NCBI GenBank assembly: GCA_013396915.1 | Contig: VWZL01000589.1 | Coordinates: forward strand, 100,371-164,370 | DNA length: 64,000 nucleotides | Reading direction: 5' to 3' | Source: Stercorarius parasiticus | Lineage: Eukaryota > Chordata > Aves > Charadriiformes > Stercorariidae | Notes under the pieces: model-generated | Seen by the model: the letters and a program-made list of their open reading frames with translations, nothing else | What the model was told of the DNA's origin: nothing | Databases searched by the model: none | Part shown: positions 12,301 through 38,885 of the stretch, piece by piece | Position numbering within the stretch: position 1 is the stretch's first letter | How the letters are laid out: each line of letters opens with the position of its first letter | Translations under genes and position numbers: made by a program

Positions 12301-13862
12301 GCTCCTCTCTTGCCATCTGCGGATGTCCCAGCCAAACCCAGAAGAGCCCAACATCCTAAGCTTTTCATCCAGCAAAATTCACCAGCTTCTGAAGTTTTGC
12401 TTTAGGGTATTTTCTGTACTGCTTTTATACCTTCATTCTGCGATGATGACTGTAGCAAGGCCTAAAGCTTCCTTGCAGATCCCTACTCAAGGGTTTAATC
12501 TCAAGTACTTTGCCGAAAGCAAATAGCGGGGCAGGATCCGTACATAACAGCAACGACAAAAGAACATGCCAACACTCACTCGTAAGACAATGACTTAATG
12601 ACTAGAGCACAAGTGGAACGAGAAGACCTGGGCACAACACACAACTCCTGGAAGTGGTCTGAGCTCACCCCTCTGGTGAGGGCTATCACCAGGGACCAGG
12701 CTTTCAGAAGTCACTTCATGCTGCGAGCCGGCAGATCCCAGACCTTTCAGAAGAGCAAATGGCCTATAAGCAAGGACACCCCACAGGGATCTAGGAGACG
12801 TGGATTTGAAACCACCAGGCTTGGCAGGAAATAACGTGTTCTCCAGTGTTCCTGAGACAAGCAAATGCCTTGCCCATATGCCTCTCCAGTTGCATTTAAA
12901 AAGAAAGTGGTGACTCTGCACCGGTTTTAAGAGAAAAGGATGGGTTTGAGTCTCATTCAGACGTCCAACTCTTATCAGGAACTTTCCAGAGAGCCCAAGG
13001 CAGCAGAGGTCACTCTGCAAGGCACCAAAATGCTCGGCTCAGCACTATGAACCTAGACTTTGTATAGCTGATACAGTTTGCCTTTGACAGTGTTTCCCCT
13101 CCCCGCCGTGCACTGCCAACCCAGCGGAGCAGGACACTGCCCCTCCAGCGACGCCAGCGCAATGCAGTGCCGTGCTTCAAATTACATGGGGCAACAAAAC
13201 CAGCCAAAAAATTAATTCCAAAAGCTGCCTAGCATGACCAGTGAGAATGGGGAAACTGTTTATGGCAGCACTGCTGCTGAGAAACACACAGGGAAAAATA
13301 AAGGTAGCAAGGGTTGGCCTCCTCCCACGTCAGTCCAACAGACACTGGGGACACCCAGCTGTACAAGGCATTTTGCTGCTCACCCCCTCCATCCTGGAGC
13401 TGGTGAGAAAGCACAATCCGAAGCAATTGCCCTCAGGTGTCTCCCAGCCTGTTTACACAGCCACATCTACTGCCACAGCAGGTGGGCAGAAGCCTTAATT
13501 GAGGTACTACAGACAAATGCTGACTTTGGTATGACCACTTCCAGAAGTAAATCGTGGCTCTCAAGGGCAGAACCACAGAAGGCTCAAGAGAAAGCACAGA
13601 AACATGCACGTTCAGGGCACAAGCCTATTCCACCACTTGTCACCTACTTAGATGGGCCTCAGTAGAAGATCTGGGCTGCAGACAGTAGCAACAACATTAG
13701 TTGGTCCAGAATAACACTAAAAAGGAGATAAATTAATCTCTCAATTACCTACCTAATTTCTAACTCACTGCTCTCTTCATCACAAGCTCAGATGAGTTTC
13801 TTGAGCTAGTTAACACTCACAAAAAACTAAGACCAGACAGGGGGAAATAAAATCAGAATTAA
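9307..13862 (-). other. SCAMP4-like 5' intron
   Basis: About 4.5 kb of unique, AT-rich sequence between the putative promoter exon and the start exon. No further exon, RNA gene or transposon was recognised. Open frames of 60-144 residues in this stretch have no family resemblance or splice context. Confidence 0.6.
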
Positions 13863-14152
13863 TCATATAATGATCACCGAATGGTTTAGGTTGGAAGGAA
13901 CCTTAAAGCCCACCCAGTGCCACCCGCTGCCCTGGGCAGGGACACCTCCCACCACACCAGGTTGCTCCAAGCCCCGTCCAACCTGGCCTTGAACCCCTCC
14001 AGGGATGGGGCAGCCACAGCTTCTCTGGGCAACCTGGGCCAGGGGCTCACCACCCTCCCAGCAAACAATTTCTTCCTCAGAGCTCATCTACATCTCCCCT
14101 GTTTACAATGAGGAAATCTGTCTAATAGTCTAAATCTACCCTCTTTACAATG
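13863..14152 (-). mobile_element. CR1 LINE fragment(s)
   Basis: CR1 3' end in minus orientation. It contains ggtttaggttggaaggaacc, caccaggttgctccaagccccg, a block translating (minus strand) as the C-terminal CR1 polymerase stretch with LPREAV-like residues, and aacaatttcttcctcag. A second short CR1-like block (gtctaaatctaccctcttt) follows at about 14125-14150 and suggests an older nested or broken copy. It lies about 0.6 kb downstream of the SCAMP4-like promoter. Confidence 0.88.
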
Positions 14153-14399
14153 ACAATATCCACGATGTATTGAGGGCAGTATGTGAAAGCACTGGTACCC
14201 AAACCACACACAGCAAAAAGCTTCACCCTTGCTCCTCACAGCTCCTGGAGGACCACTTCCATGGACTCCCCCAGCAGGAGCCGTGCAACCGCCCTGTGTC
14301 CCCCTGCCCCGGCCTACCCTGCACTCCCCGGGCAGCCCCCGGGATGGGGACAGTGGGGGATGGAGGGGGGCGAGTGGCACAGCTGGGGTGCTCAGATCA

Positions 14400-15045
14400 G
14401 TCCCGATACACCCGCCATCGCGCTCCTGGCGGGGCACGGACCCCCCCTCCCTCCTCTCCGGCATACGCTGCCCCCGACAGCGGTTCGCAGCGGGGCTGAC
14501 CCCAATCCCGGCCCCGCCGGGGCTGGCCCCGATTCCTCCCCACACCCGCGCCACCCACCCAGACCTGTCCCCGAAACCTCCCCGACACCCCCTCGCTTGT
14601 CCCCAGGGCTGTCCCCGTCACTCCCCCGTGCTCCCTCCCCGAGCAGGCCCCGTTACACCCGCAGGGCCGAGCTGACCCCGTTCCCCCCCGGGCCGGGCCC
14701 GCCGCACTCCCTCACGGCCCGCAGCTTCCACCCCACCCCTAACGCCAGCCCCACTATCCCCGTCCGCCGGCACTCACCGTGCCCACCTCAAGGCGAAGCG
14801 GCCGCAGCCCCGCTCCCCCGGGCCCACCGCGTGGTACGCTGGGAAAGAGAGTCCAGACAATGGCGGCCGCCGCCGCGCTCCCGCGACCGTGGACTACACT
14901 TCCCAGCGTGCCCCGCGGTACGCCCTCGTCACGTGAGGGGGCAACCGACCGTGGGGCGGGGGCTGAGTCCACTACGGCGGCCGGGAGGGACAGAACTGTG
15001 GGCGGCAGCGGGGGGCGGTGTTCGCCGTGCGTCGGGACTGGGGCG
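14400..15045. promoter_or_regulatory. CpG-island promoter of SCAMP4-like gene
   Basis: A GC- and CpG-rich island that abruptly replaces the AT-rich intron. It contains ACTACACTTCCCAGCGTGC (14893-14911), which matches the ZNF143/THAP11 promoter motif family. It also contains a partial inverted copy with TTCCCAGCGTAC on the minus strand (14834-14845), a YY1-like CAATGGCGGCCGC (14859-14870) and an E-box CACGTG (14930-14935). A strong minus-strand donor (GCACG|GTGAGTG) has its last exonic base at 14778, which marks the likely end of noncoding exon 1. No TATA box is evident. Motif identity is seen; promoter function is inferred. Confidence 0.75.
14778..14900 (-). other. Probable noncoding exon 1 of SCAMP4-like gene
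   Basis: The 3' edge at 14778 is set by the consensus donor GTGAGTG on the minus strand inside the CpG island. The 5' edge is approximate and is guessed from the cluster of ZNF143- and YY1-type sites. No open frame is needed, because the start codon lies in the 8741-8796 exon. Confidence 0.5.
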
Positions 15046-15051
15046 GCGCTG

Positions 15052-15990
15052 TCTGACATCGCGGTCGGCGACATAGACGGTGCGATCGAGGGCACCCTGA
15101 GGGAGTCTGCCGACGACACCAAGCTGAAGGGACGGGTCGACACGCTGGAGGGACGGGATGCCATCCAGAGGGGCCGGGACAGGCTGAAGGGGTAGAGCCG
15201 TGCGGACATCATGGAGTTCAACCAGTCCAAGTGCAGGGTCCTGCACCTGGGCCGGGGCAACCCCCAGCACAAACCCAGGCTGGGCGGGGAATGGCTGGAG
15301 AGCAGCCCTGAGGAGAAGAACTTGGGGGTGTTGGTGGGTGAGAAGCTCCACACGCCCCGGCAACGTGCGCTGGCAGCCCAGAAACCCCCCGCAGCCTGGG
15401 CTGCATCCCCAGCAGCGTGGGCAGCAGGGCGAGGGGGGGATTCTGCCCCTCTGCTCCGCTCGGGGGAGACCCCCCTGCAGTGCTGCCTCCAGCTCTGGGG
15501 CACCAACAGCAGAAGGACACGGAGCTGTTGGAGTGGGGACAGAGGAGGCCCCGGAGATGCTGGGAGGGCTGGAGCCCCTCTGCTGTGAGGACAGGCTGAG
15601 AGAGTTGGGGGGGTTCAGCCTGGAGAAGAGAAGGCTCCAGGGAGACCTTCCAGCCCCTTCCAGTCCCTCAAGGGGCTCCAGGAAAGCTGGGGAGGGACTC
15701 CGGATCAGGGAGGGGAGCCATGGGACGAGGGGGAATGGTTTGAAACTGGAAGAGGGGAGATGGAGATGAGCTCTGAGGAAGGAATTGTTTGCTGTGAGGG
15801 TGGTGAGCCCCTGGCCCAGGTTGCCCAGAGAAGCTGTGGCTGCCCCATCCCTGGAGGGGTTCAAGGCCAGGTTGGATGGGTCTTGGAGCAGCCTGGTGTG
15901 GTGGGAGGTGTCCCTGCCTAGGGCAGGGGGTGGCACTGGGTGGGCTTTAGGGTCCCTTACAACCCAAACCAGTCTGTGATTCTATGAATT
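15052..15990 (+). mobile_element. CR1 LINE with reverse-transcriptase C-terminal remnant
   Basis: This is the longest CR1 copy in the window, about 940 bases in plus orientation. Translation gives CR1 polymerase 3' features in the usual order: a SADDTKL block (15105-15125), [21 protein letters not shown] (about 15228-15264), [17 protein letters not shown], then LREL...SLEKRRLQGD. A noncoding 3' end follows with GATTCTATGA near 15977-15986. Frameshifts and in-frame stops make it inactive. It begins within about 150 bases of the SCAMP4-like promoter core. Confidence 0.93.
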
Positions 15991-18580
15991 GTCAGGGGGC
16001 AGGAGGGGTGTGGGTTGTGCCAGGACATGGTCCCCGTCCCCGGGGGTGTGTTTGTCACCGCCCATTCACCAGACGGGTGCATGGATGGCCCCCAAGGGGT
16101 AGGGAAGCCTCCGCAGTGGCCAAGGGCCGAGGAGAGGCCACCATGGGGGGGGGGAGCTGCAGCTGGGCAAGGCTCAGCCCTGCATGGGCCTGGGTCCCCA
16201 TCGCCATGACCCCTTCATGACTGTTAAAAACCCCAGCACTGAGGCAGCTGCACCCTCAGCATGAGGAGGTACTGTGCCCTCAATGTTGGTATCATTTTAT
16301 TTTCAGGTAGACAGAGCGGGTTTGCGAGAGGGGGTTTGTGCCTTGCCCTTCCTGTCAGCACCTTGCAGAGGAGCCGCTTCAGAGGCACCCACGGGCTCCA
16401 TCTCCAAACAGCATTACGGCATCCAGCTGCCAGCTCTCAACAAGCTGTTGGTTCCAGGGTTAGTTCCAATAGTCAATCGGTGAAGGCTGGATTTGGGAAC
16501 CAGGGCTGTGTGGTCCTGGAAGAGATTGCTGTTTATAACTTACCATTAAATGCTGATTTCACTTCTGAATAAGTTGGGGAAATCATGATCAGCAGCAATG
16601 GAGCTGCTTGTGTCACTTCCCTCCTTCTGCAGTTCAGTAGATCAAGGTGGGGAGGGTTGAACAGACAAATCACTCTGAAATGTTTGTGCTGATGCAGCCG
16701 CGCAGCGGTGCACTGGGAAGTCCTTACCCAGCCACACCGACAGCTGGACTTCCACACTTTCTGGATTTATACACTTTTGTTTGGTCCTAAACTCCTTATT
16801 TACACTGCATTATACTCCTTAACACAGGTACCAGTCCATCTCCAAGGTACCAGCTCTATGTAAACACTGTTAATTTGGCTATATATAAACCCTACTCTAA
16901 AAAATATTTACAAGCCCTGGGGCTGTGGCTTCTGTAAACACAGCACTCCCAGCTCCGAGCTGTGTGATTCAGGCTCACCCCTCTAACATTTAGCTGAGCA
17001 AATGCTGAGGCCTTCGCACCTCTAGTCTGCAAAGTTTCCCTAAAATATGGGGTTTGGGGTTCATTTCTAGGCAGGCTGCCCCCCTCTGCTGGGGACTGCT
17101 CCCCAAAGCGGGCACAGGCAGTATCTGCCAGCTGGGCAAATATTTTTGGGGAGGGAAGGATCAGGCCGCCTGCCTCCATTGATCTAGAAGCATCACAGAA
17201 ATGCAGGAAATATTTTAGCTATAAGCCAGTAGAGGTCACTCCGCCCCAGTAAATCCAGTGCTACTGGAGACATTTGGCCACCAGTAAGAGAAAGGGAGAG
17301 CTTACTGGGGAAAGGCGGGATGGGCAACGGGGACACCGGGCATCCCGGTCACCCTGGTCCCTGCAGCTCCTCGTTGTGTCCCCCTGGGATAGACATGCTC
17401 GGGGCATCCCGTCCTGCCACCTCTTGATGGAGGGCTTGTGGGGGCCACCTGAACCCATCCTCTGATGTTAACGCTCCTCTCGGTGATTCCCAGCATCTCC
17501 CCTGGAACTGAAAGGCCTTTTTTCATAAACATGTTTTGTTTAAAGAGTAGTTCTTTGCAATGTATATTTTAACAGATTTCCCATGATTTAATTTATTTTT
17601 TTTTTAAATAATGAAGAAACATGATTTTTGTGGAAAAAGACATCTTTTTAAAAATGAAAACCAAATAAAAGTGCCAGTGTGCAGCAGCTGGTTGGCGCCG
17701 TGGGCTGTGGCACCCACATCACTGCTGCAGCTCCAGCTGGTCCCTATGTGCTCCCCGCAGTCCCGGCCACCCCAGCTCCGCTCCCTCCTTGTCCCAACCC
17801 TTCCCCATGTCTCCACGAGCCATGCCCTGTTTCTAGCTTTTCCTGACGCTCAGTAGCAGCCAGGTTTTATCCTGCAATATAAAAACTGCGCGTGGGAACG
17901 CATGCTGCCTCCAGGGAGACAGGTGGGGAAGTGGTTGGGGAGCCGGTGAGGCGAGACCCTGGGATTTACTGACCCCACTGGTACAAGGATCCCTTTTCAT
18001 TATTTTCCTCTGCTCCACAGCTCCCGGACAGTTCAACTGCTGCTGCCGAGGGACACAGCTCTGGATTTGTAGAGGGAGCAGGGAGCATACACCCAGGTGA
18101 GATTTTCAGGGGAAGCAGAGGGAAATGAGGGTGAGATTTGCACACAGTGATACCTTTGAGCCGACTGCATCCTTATGGAGAGGAGTCCTTGCATCCCAGT
18201 CCTTGCATCCTTCTTGTATCCAGGGCATGCATCTTCTTTTCTTCCCTCCTGGGTACTGTTTGAAAATGAATCCACGTACCTCCTGCGCCGAAATGTGTCC
18301 CCAGTACGCCAGGTACGGTCACTGTCCGCAGCTTGGTGGCGTTTGAGCAGAGGTTTCCCAGATGAAGCCCCTTCCCAGATCTTGGGATCCTTCCCAGTGC
18401 ATGCCCAATAATACCTTACATAATGTAAAATCTAGCTTCGTGTCCAAATCCTGCCCTGCATCGGGGCTTCTGGTGCAGCAGGTCCTGAGCCCGCTCCAGA
18501 AATGACAGGCTTTTCCATGACTTTGAGGGGTTCTCTTCCAGTCTTACCCTTTGCTAAAATTTGGAATCAGTTACTAATTT
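15991..18580. other. Intergenic region
   Basis: Sequence between the CR1 copy and the probable 3' end of the ROR-like gene. It is of moderate GC content, with no supported gene. A T-rich run near 17590-17605 and short unconserved frames are all that is visible. Confidence 0.55.
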
Positions 18581-21500
18581 TTTTTACCTTGTAAAACAGA
18601 CTTTATTTTTCTTCCTGTAAAGTTAGTGCAATATACATCTATATACCTGTAGAATACACCTCAATAAAACGTTTTTCATCCATACATTATATTACTTTTT
18701 ATTTAATGTCATGAAAAATTCAGACAACGCTTTTGTCCTTAAATAAACATTTCTCCCTCCCCTGCCCTCCCTTCCTAGCTGACTGGTCCGAAAGAGGAAA
18801 TTTTATTTAGTTATTTTCTTTTCTTTAAAAAAATAGAAATTACAATCTTACAAGACAGAACATTCAATGAGAATCTAAATCTAAAAAGTAAAACATTTCC
18901 ATAAAACCTGTCGGTATCTACAGGTGGGGGTGTGTGTGTGGAGGATGGTAAGTGGAAAAAAAATGTTTTCCATTTCTTCCTTTCATTCATAGAGATAAAA
19001 AATAACATAAAACCGACTGAAACATTATATATTTTTCTCTTTTTGCACCAACATTCACAAGAATATATTATATATATATATTTTATCCATTTTTATACAC
19101 AGTGTGAGGGTTCTGGAGGTGGAAAAGCACACTCAGCTAAACTGCCAGAGCAAACAAACACAAAATTAATCTTCATCTGGAAAAGAGCAATCCCTCGCGG
19201 CTGAGGTTGCCCTGCTCAAGGGACCTGCTGCCGAGGTCAGTTTGAAAATAAAGCGGCAAAATGTCTCGTGCCCGGTGGGACAGAAACGTCTGCGAGATGC
19301 CAAGGACCGAGCATTGAAGCGAGTCGGGGCTCTCAGGGCTCCCGTGCATCATCTCTGCCGACCACATGCAGTTCTGGCACAGGGGAGAGCAGAAATCTCC
19401 CTTTTTTCAGGCATTTCTACCCGGGTTTTTTTGCTCGCCCTTTCCCTACAAGCTCGATGCCTGGCTCTGCTGAGCCGCTGTCTCTTGGTGGCACAGAGGG
19501 AGCGCGAGGGACCTTGGCACTGCCACTGCCTCATCCGGGCAAGCCGAGAGCAGCGGCTGCAGCCCCCAGAGGTGCCGCGGGGGGGTTCAGCGCGCCCTTG
19601 CCCATCCCTTTTGATGCACGCCGCCCATCCCAGGAAAGAAATGGTTTAATCGACATTTAATCATTTATCCCCTCCCAAGAAATCATTTAATCGACAAGTT
19701 GGTTCCTTTAAAGAGAACTTAAAAGTGCAGGTTCCCGCAGTTTGGCAGGTTGAGTTACACGCGTTTAATACTTCCAGTCTTCCCTAGATTCCCATGGGGG
19801 CTTTTATTGCTCAGAATCCAAAATCTCTCCCATGAGGTGGACGCTGTGTCGTAAGCCGAAAAATGCAACCGGGGGCAAGGGCTCAGTTTTTTCCTGATTT
19901 AAGGTGCTTTCTTGGTTTCTTTGCCGGATGAAATGAAAACAGTGACGTTGACCATTGGTGCACGTGGGCTGACGAATACCAAGGACATAAAGAAGGGTGT
20001 GTGCTTTTTTTCTCCCCCCCCGCCAACATTTCAAAACACCCGCAGCTGTTTCCTCCGAGAAAGGGAGTGCTGCTGTCCTGCAGAAATGGAGGGCGAGAGC
20101 CCACTCCGCAAAGCACATTCATTTTCTCAAGCGCTTTTCCCCACAGAGAGGAGCCGGGAAGCGAACGGTGCCGTCAGAAATGATGCTTCAAAAAAAAAAA
20201 AAAAAAAAGGCACAACCCTCTAGATGAAAAAGGCAGTACTGACTTCTCACTTCGCACGAGCTTTAGGATCTGAGAGGGCAGGAAACGAGCATGGTGCATC
20301 CCCACCCCGGAGAACGACGCATTGGCACTCGACATCGCGTGGGCCCGCCAGGAGGGTCGGCAGCCTTCACTGCAGACCCGGGCTCTAACGCTGTCGGGGG
20401 AGAGGAACAAGGCTGACAAACTCCGACATGCTCCGAGAAGCAGTTCAGACAGCAGTTAGCAAAACCAGAAAGCGCATGCCTGGACGCGGCGGATGGCAGC
20501 TGCCGGGGAACAGCACGGTCCAAAGTTTTTCCTCAGCCTTATACCAAAGCAGAAATCCCATCGGCTTCCTGGTGAGTCTTCCCTGGTCAAGGATGGTCCA
20601 TGGTCTTCCCTAGGAGGTCTTTTAACCGAAAGCATGGAGATCCCCTACCATGGCTAAGAAAGCTGCTCGTTAAGTTTAAGGGGTGCAATTATGGAATTAA
20701 AGGTCTTCAGCTTATGCTCGGGGATGATCCGAGCCGACAGAGGATGGGGTTGGACACATGAAAAATCAACACGAAGCGGGACGGGGCTTGGGATTTTAGC
20801 CCTTTGTCAGCAGAAACTGGGGCTGCCTCAGAGCAGGTTTTTCCCTTGTAGCTTTTGGCATTCTCTGCAGGAATAGGGATGGAAAAACCATCTGCAGAGC
20901 CTGGCCGGAGAGTCCCTCAAGCAGCCCCGCCCGCTGTGGGCTATCGCCACATTGCCCCACAAATCCATCCCTTCTTTGCCTTTTGAGCCTCCCAAGCTCA
21001 GAGCAGCAGGTCTCAAACACACCGTGGCTTCCCGGGGAAGGAGTAAGGACCTTTCACTTCCCCTTCACCCCAATGGGTAGTTTCTCTCTGTAAAAAGCTC
21101 CCAGGTCCTGCTAAATAGAGAACAAACCCCAGAATAACAGTTCTAAAGAGCTCCTTGACGGGGAAAAGCCTGGGTCCAACTCAACCGGGGATTTGGCCAC
21201 AGTCACAAGGGCAAAGCCCCTCTTCAAAAAGCGCTCGGGAGGCGGAAAGGTGGCACAAGGTGGGCAGACCTGCCGAATCAGCTCCGAAAAGCCAGGCAGT
21301 TGGCCAGCTGGATGGGGAATTGGCCAGGCATTTGGGAAAATGCCACGACAGAGGGCATGGAGACCCTGCAGAGCTTCTCCCCCACTGCGTTGGGCATCCT
21401 TTCCCCTAGAACCAGCCTCCTCCATGGGGAAATCCTGTGCTGAATCCTCCCCTGGCCACGCTCCTGAGGTCACTCTGTGTCCCATGGGAGAAGGAATAAA

Positions 21501-22051
21501 GCAAAGGCTCTGCCTTCACCCTCTCCTTGGCTCCAGCCAGGAGCCCAAAGCTGCCCCCACCGGCCTGGCTCACCCCTATCCGTCTGAGTCTGTATTGCCC
21601 TTTCTTTATCCCATTCCTTCAGTTTGAGTAAAAAAAAAGAAAATAAAAATAATTCTTAAAAAAAAAAAATCAGAGATGGAGAGTGCAGCCAGGACGGTGG
21701 GAAGAGCCATGCCACGAGTGCGGCGGCATATGCGTGGCATGTGCTCCCCTAGATCTGTGCACTGCGGGGAGGAGTCAGTCCCTTACCGCTGCTGGGAGCA
21801 TCTCCTCTCCCGAGCGGAGATTTCACATTCATTTCACTGGTATGGCAAAGTCTGTTTGCTTTTTCCTTCAAGGTGCTTTACATTCAAGAGCTATTGCAAT
21901 CCACAGCGAGGAAACGGGGCCAGGGAGGTGCCCCAGCCTGCCGGGTTCTCTTGAGTTTGATTATTTGATTTAAATAAACTGCCCCAAACTTCTGAAGTTT
22001 AGTTCGTCTCCAAATTTTGGGGAACGCAAAGGGGGCCAGCGGCTCCCAGCC
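18581..22051 (-). other. Probable 3' UTR of ROR-like gene
   Basis: Downstream of the stop codon on the minus strand. Several AATAAA signals occur on this strand (plus-strand TTTATT at 19803-19808, 18802-18807, 18698-18703 and 18602-18607). The 18.58-19.10 kb part is an AT-rich island with a TA repeat and a GT run in otherwise GC-rich DNA, which is typical of a conserved UTR end. A poly(A/T) run lies at 20191-20208. The true end cannot be fixed without transcripts. The 21078-22051 portion belongs to the duplicated segment. Confidence 0.45.
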
Positions 22052-37287
<15,236 letters not shown>

Positions 37288-37760
37288 GATGGCCGGCGGC
37301 GGTCAGGAGCGCGCCGGGGGGCGCATGGGGGTGCGCGGGGGTCCCTGCGGCGGGGCGGGGAGCGGCGGCACCGGGCGGCACCGGGAAGCTCTGGCACCTG
37401 CCCCTCCGCCGCTGACCCACTTCTGCCCGAGCATGCGGCCGTTCACATGACGAGCCCGCCCCGCTCCGCCCCCCCCAAATCGGTTTCACTTCCAGCCCCA
37501 CCTCCTGCCCTTCCTCCTCCTCCTCCTCCATCCCCGCCGGGCCGGTGCCTCCTCGGTGCCGGGGGCTGCCGTGCCGCGGGGCGGGGGGGGCCTGGCTCTG
37601 CCGCGGGGTGCTCGGCGCTGCACCCCCGGCTCTGCCCGCCCCGGGGAGGGTCCTGCCGGTGCCCGGCCTGTCCCAGCTCGCCCGGGCACGGGGCCGCTGC
37701 GTGTCCCGCTGGATCACCGCGGCTCCTCGCGTCATCCCGCTGTCCCGCTGTCCTCCCCCC

Positions 37761-38370
37761 GGGTTGGCACAGGGACCCCCGGCAGGACAGGGTTGGGGGG
37801 GGACTCTGGAGAAGGTGCAGACACCCGGCGCTGGGGGGATTAGGAAGTGTGGGGAGCCCCGAGCAGCCCCCCTATGTCCCCATGCCACAGGGCAGATGCC
37901 ACAGTCCGAGGGGACATCCTGGCTGGGAGACCTGCGGTTTGGAAAGTGCATGGTGGAAGCGGCAGGGAGCTTTGGAGGTGACAGGGAGCCATTCCCACCC
38001 CATCCTTCATGCTGCGATGCACACAGAGGGCTTTGGGGCCTGGGGTGGTATCCTGGATAGCAGGGTGCTCCAACATGCTGCCGTAATAAATGCAAAGAAA
38101 TGCTGGCTCCGGACCAGACAACGCTGCGCATGGTACAGCGCCAGAGGTGTTGGCACGGGGCAAATCCCCACGGCTGGGGTTTGCAGTGTGACTCTTGCAC
38201 CAGGTCACCAGAGTCCCCGTGGTGCCACATCACAGGGGTGGAGACAGTTGGTCTGTGTGACGGCCACGCTGGGGGTCAGGGTGTGAGGGATGCAGTGCTC
38301 AACAGCGCCCAGGGATGCCTGGGTCTGGGGGATGGTGGCACTGGCCTGGAGACCTGCTGTGTGCAGAGAT
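37761..38370. other. Upstream flank of ROR-like promoter
   Basis: Unique GC-rich sequence with no gene. Long open frames pass through it on both strands because stop codons are rare in this composition. Confidence 0.6.
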
Positions 38371-38885
38371 GGCATCTACCATGGGCATGAACATGCCATT
38401 CACCATGGACACAGCATCCACCGTGGACACAGGCATGGTGTCCACCATGGCTATGGCATCCACCAGGGACATGGCATCCACCAGGGACACGGCATCCCCC
38501 ATGGACACAGCATCCACTATGGACATGGCCATGGCATCCAGCATGGACACGGGCATGGTGTCCACCATGGACATGGCATCCACCATGGACACGGGCATGG
38601 TGTCCACCATGGACATGGCATCCACGAGGGACATGGCATCCTCCATGGACACAGCATCCACTGTGGCCATGGCCGTAGCATCCACCATGGAGACGGCATC
38701 CACTATGGACATGGCCATGGCATCCACCACAGGCATGGATGTGGTATCTGCCATGGGCATAAGCAAGCCATCAGTCATGGCCAGGGGCATGGCATGGACT
38801 TGGACACAACATCAGCCATGGGCACGGAGGTGGCATCCACCACAGGCACAGATGCAGCCACCACCACTGTCACACATGTGGCATC
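38371..38885. repeat. 18-bp minisatellite (GGCATCCACCATGGACAC type)
   Basis: About 28 degenerate copies of an 18-base unit built from CATCCACCATGGACATGG- and CACGGGCATGGTGTCC-like variants. Because the period is a multiple of three, stop codons stay out of frame. Long frames appear on both strands: a His-Gly repeat (HGHGIHHGHG), an Ala-Ser-Thr-Met-Asp repeat, and minus-strand VDAMSMVDT. None has a supported start, splice site or relative, so I treat the frames as products of the repeat. Confidence 0.9.

Noticed and set aside
5952..14777. An ADAT3 gene inside the SCAMP4 locus, as in mammals
   Set aside because: No reading frame of the needed size or with a deaminase zinc motif was seen in these introns.
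14183..15076. 297-residue plus-strand open frame across the CpG island
   Set aside because: Pro/Arg/Ser-rich composition expected from GC-rich DNA, crosses a promoter core and a CR1 start, and has no domain or relative I recognise.
14929..15936. 335-residue minus-strand open frame
   Set aside because: It is the antisense of the CR1 element at 15052-15990; the apparent protein is the reverse strand of retrotransposon sequence.
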